Part shown: in pieces, positions 61,775-64,000 of the stretch
Position numbering within the stretch: position 1 is the stretch's first letter
Layout of the letters: every line of letters begins with the position of its first letter
Assembly: GCF_029168945.1 (NCBI RefSeq)
Contig: NC_083607.1
Location: 38,549,257 to 38,613,256, forward strand
Length of the DNA stretch: 64,000 nucleotides
Source of the DNA: Cannabis sativa
Taxonomy: Eukaryota > Streptophyta > Magnoliopsida > Rosales > Cannabaceae
Reading direction: 5' to 3'
Made by a program: the position numbers and the translations under genes
The notes under the pieces: model-generated
Database searches by the model: none
What the model saw: the letters and a program-made list of their open reading frames with translations, nothing else
What the model was told of the DNA's origin: nothing

Positions 61775-62018
61775 CAAGGTGTTCACGAGCTGACACTGTA
61801 GACTCGCTATCACGAATCTCGATGGTTCCTGGTTCAGCGAGCTCCTGAACCATCCTTTCGATATCTGCGGAGGACAACGGGCCCAACTCCGCATCTCCAG
61901 CAATTGGGGTCTCCTCTTCTGAGATCAAGGTTAGGATGAAGCTATCCTCCCAGTCCTAGTCGCCATCGAAAGCATTGCCTCCAGAGCCAAGCATTTGGCT
62001 ATCCGACAAATCTCTCAT
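61775..62018 (-). pseudogene. Tat antisense gene, first coding exon
   Basis: Minus-strand ATG at 62016-62018 (MRDLSDSQM) opens an acidic Ser/Glu/Asp-rich N-terminus (EEETPIAGDAELGPL, ADIERMVQELAEPG). One in-frame TAG lies near 61956. The frame runs into the CAAGG target site and continues across E3 at 32217. The ATG follows immediately after TCTATCTTTCAG, an excellent splice acceptor, suggesting that an intron ends right before the start codon. Confidence 0.7.
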
Positions 62019-63140
62019 CTGAAAGATAGAAGATCTTTTCAGTGTGGTGAATGTGCAAAGATAATACAAGTGACCTCAACCTCATAAGAAAGAAAATTCA
62101 AGATTTTCTTGGAGGGCTAATTTGGATTCTCGCAAAAAACCCAATCAGCCCACCAAAGCATAAAATCGCAAGTGTGCGACCAGAAGAATATCTAAAAAAA
62201 TGGCTGGGAGTTTCCCAGTGACCCAAGGGGCATGCTTTTTTGAGCATGACCCTGAAGTTACTGGGAAACACTAACCGTTTCAAGAAATCTAACCAATCAC
62301 AACCTGTGAGTATGTCACGCATATCCGACTAGCGATGTATCTCAAGAAACAGCTGAGGAATCTCATATATCTCAAGGGGCATGCCTTTCTCGCATAAACC
62401 TTGGGCTAACGGAAACGCCTCACTGTTTCGAGCAAATCTACTAGTCAAAGTATACGGTTATATGGGAACGGGAAACACTGGCATATGTCGCAAATGGCTG
62501 GGTGTATCACAGTACCTCAAGGAACATGCGATCGCACACATGAGCATTGGAATACGGTGACACACCCACCATTTGAAAGACTTAACCAATATTCCCACAA
62601 CAAAATATACAGAGAATATAAAACCTTAAGTTCTAAACAGCGGGTTGGAATGACCAAACCTCCAGAATTCCTAAGGGAGTATGTACGCGAGTATTCAAGA
62701 TGTTCATCCGAATACTCGCAAGTGTTCATAAAAACAAGTAAGAAAGGTGTGAATATTCAAAGTGTTCTTTCTAAAAGTTCATAGTTATACAAACTTCAGG
62801 TCTATTTTCTTCTAGGATTATCTAGTTGTAACAGAGAAAATATAACCCTATGCATATTCCTACAAACATGAATTTTCAAACTTCTCAAAAGTGTCAAAAA
62901 CCCAGAAATGCAGTTTTTTCAAAATCAGAAACCGAATACGCAAGTAGTTTCGAAAACTAACCTTTAATTTTGACGATTCTCCCTGTGATTGGTTTCGATC
63001 ACTTCTGAAACTTAAGATATTCAAGAAGAAAAGGCAGAAATCTGGATGAAGAATGTGAGTCTTCAAAAATTCAGAGAAAAGAGGAAAAGAGGAAGTTGGA
63101 AATGAGAGGGAAAATGAGAAAATCATTTCGTATCAGAGGG
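62019..63140 (-). other. Putative 5' UTR and leader intron of the Tat antisense gene
   Basis: Non-coding. On the minus strand a pyrimidine-rich stretch (63130-63050) follows a TATA-like box. A donor match AAAG-GTTAGT lies at 62961 and pairs with the acceptor at 62019, giving a possible 943-nt leader intron. On the plus strand short repeats of CAAGGGGCATG / CAAGGAACATGC and GTTTC around 62225, 62375 and 62518 are visible; their meaning is unclear. Confidence 0.5.
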
Positions 63141-63183
63141 CTTAAATACCAATACCCCTCATAAATTGGGATTGTGACACGTG
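63141..63183 (-). promoter_or_regulatory. Candidate promoter of the Tat antisense gene
   Basis: The minus strand has a G-box core CACGTG (63178-63183) and, about 30 bp further along, TATTTAAG (63148-63141), followed by a CT-rich leader typical of plant transcription starts. Activity is inferred. Confidence 0.45.
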
Positions 63184-63421
63184 GCAGCAGGAATGCCTAA
63201 GGTCATCCCATCCAACGGTCAGCCATGGGCACGCCTACATGAAAACCGAAGAGTTTCGTGACGTGGCAACATAAATAAGATAAAATGAAATAATTACAGC
63301 CATCATTTTTCGAAACCCTCGATGGGACAACCAAAGGTCACCTCCTCGTGACAACCTTTCACCTGTCTCTCACATATAGTTTCCCTCAGACCGCACATGT
63401 CAAGTCGCGAAACTAGGGGCA
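63184..63421 (+). other. Tat 3' untranslated region before the LTR
   Basis: No coding sense is seen on either strand. It ends in AAACTAGGGGCA, a plausible polypurine-type tract, immediately before the LTR start. Confidence 0.5.
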
Positions 63422-64000
63422 TGTGTTATAGTGAGATTTTTCTCACCTAGAAACTCGAGACCAAACTCCTGTTTGGAGGACACGTGTACTCAATTTCCCC
63501 AAGAAAAGCTGAGATGTCAATAAGAGACTCCTCGAGTTTAGACCTCGCCTGAACTAGACTCAACGAGATGATGTGGATATGAACGAGTCTAGCCGCATTT
63601 GTACGACTCGCATTATGCAGGACCAAGGAACAGATTTAACTCGCATATACCAGGATATATGCGAGTATCCCCTTAATCCTCCTGCAATAGAGATCGATTC
63701 TCTATGATGCAAGCTGGTCCTAATAACCCAACAGCCTCGATAAACTAATATAGACTCGCATGTCTTGGTTTCATCAGCTCGTTATACGATGTCCGTAAGT
63801 GCGACTATATAAGAACACAGACATCTTAGACTCAACTAAGTGTTAAGTGTATTCTAAGCTCGCGAGCTTATGCAAGAATATGAACAGCCAACTCGCTCAT
63901 CATAAGTCGCATACGTTGTTGTATTTAGTGAATAGAAATTGTTCTTCATTTATTGATGTTTACGTTTTTTAGTTTAATTATTGAAAATTAATGTACAAAC
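63422..64000 (+). repeat. Tat 3' LTR, cut by the window edge
   Basis: It begins at TGTGTTATAG (or TGTTATAG at 63424). An early hairpin GTGAG-ATTTTT-CTCAC lies at 63431-63446. A TATA box TATATAAG at 63806-63813 marks the promoter. No 5' LTR is present in the window to confirm the boundary. Confidence 0.65.

Larger units (their letters stand above)
24559..64000 (+). mobile_element. Tat-lineage Ty3/gypsy element, interrupted by E3
   Basis: A large element lacking its 5' LTR and PBS. The order is gag, PR, RT, RNase H, archaeal-type RNase H, integrase (24559-29963), spacer, antisense gene, 5' region of the antisense gene, polypurine tract and the start of a 3' LTR (63422). The second RNase H between pol RNase H and integrase, and the antisense ORF downstream of pol, are known hallmarks of the Tat clade (Tat/Retand/Ogre type). 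The E3 copia element occupies 32218-61774 within it. Numerous stops and one RT deletion make it inactive. Confidence 0.88.

Noticed and set aside
62485..62784. A 99-aa plus-strand ORF in the Tat 3' region.
   Set aside because: No recognisable motif; it overlaps the putative leader intron of the antisense gene on the other strand. Not enough support to call a gene.

Overview
This window is plant (angiosperm) nuclear DNA, almost certainly intergenic heterochromatin. It is AT-rich and consists end to end of retroelements nested in one another. I see no host protein gene, tRNA, rRNA or CRISPR array. The element set (Ty1/copia with UBN2-type gag, Tekay-type chromovirus, Tat-lineage Ty3/gypsy with a second RNase H and an antisense ORF, and an L1-type LINE with DUF4283 and zf-RVT domains) is typical of seed plants and fits a eudicot. 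The species cannot be fixed from the sequence.

One Ty1/copia superfamily dominates. Its marks are LTRs of about 1.87 kb starting TGTTGGG and ending CCAACA, a Met-tRNA-like PBS, and a very long (about 3.5-4.1 kb) AT-rich untranslated leader before gag. I name the copies E1 to E5, plus solo or broken LTRs. Left part: E1 (1-10969, minus) has its pol split by a solo LTR (S1, 3727-7484, TSD AGCAA), which is itself split by an opposite-strand solo LTR (S2, 5021-6916, TSD ATCAT). E1 breaks off at 10969 against a forward LTR piece (10970-12358). That piece sits in a 5'-truncated Tekay chromovirus (12359-15790), which sits in E2 (15791-23078, minus, with an open 288-codon gag). E2 sits in an LTR remnant (23079-24558), which sits in a Tat-lineage Ty3/gypsy element (24559 to the right edge).

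Right part: the Tat element carries gag, PR, RT, RNase H, archaeal-type RNase H and integrase on the plus strand (24559-29963). It then has an apparently intron-containing gene on the minus strand (30355-62018) with its own promoter-like region near 63150. That antisense gene is cut by E3 (32218-61774, plus, TSD CAAGG). E3 in turn holds E5/E4 (34971-52087, minus, an LTR-internal-LTR-internal-LTR array) and a nearly intact 6.7-kb L1 LINE (52855-59540, 17-bp TSD, poly-A). The Tat 3' LTR begins near 63422 and runs off the window.

The parts do not work together as a host system; they are successive parasites. The observations most worth pursuing are the spliced antisense gene of the Tat element, conserved RNA-like structure in the copia leaders (paired hairpins with the same loop, a conserved long stem-loop, and a variable GC-rich hairpin block near the PBS), a splice donor consensus immediately after the PBS that may make the long leader an intron, and several junctions that look like microhomology-mediated deletions.
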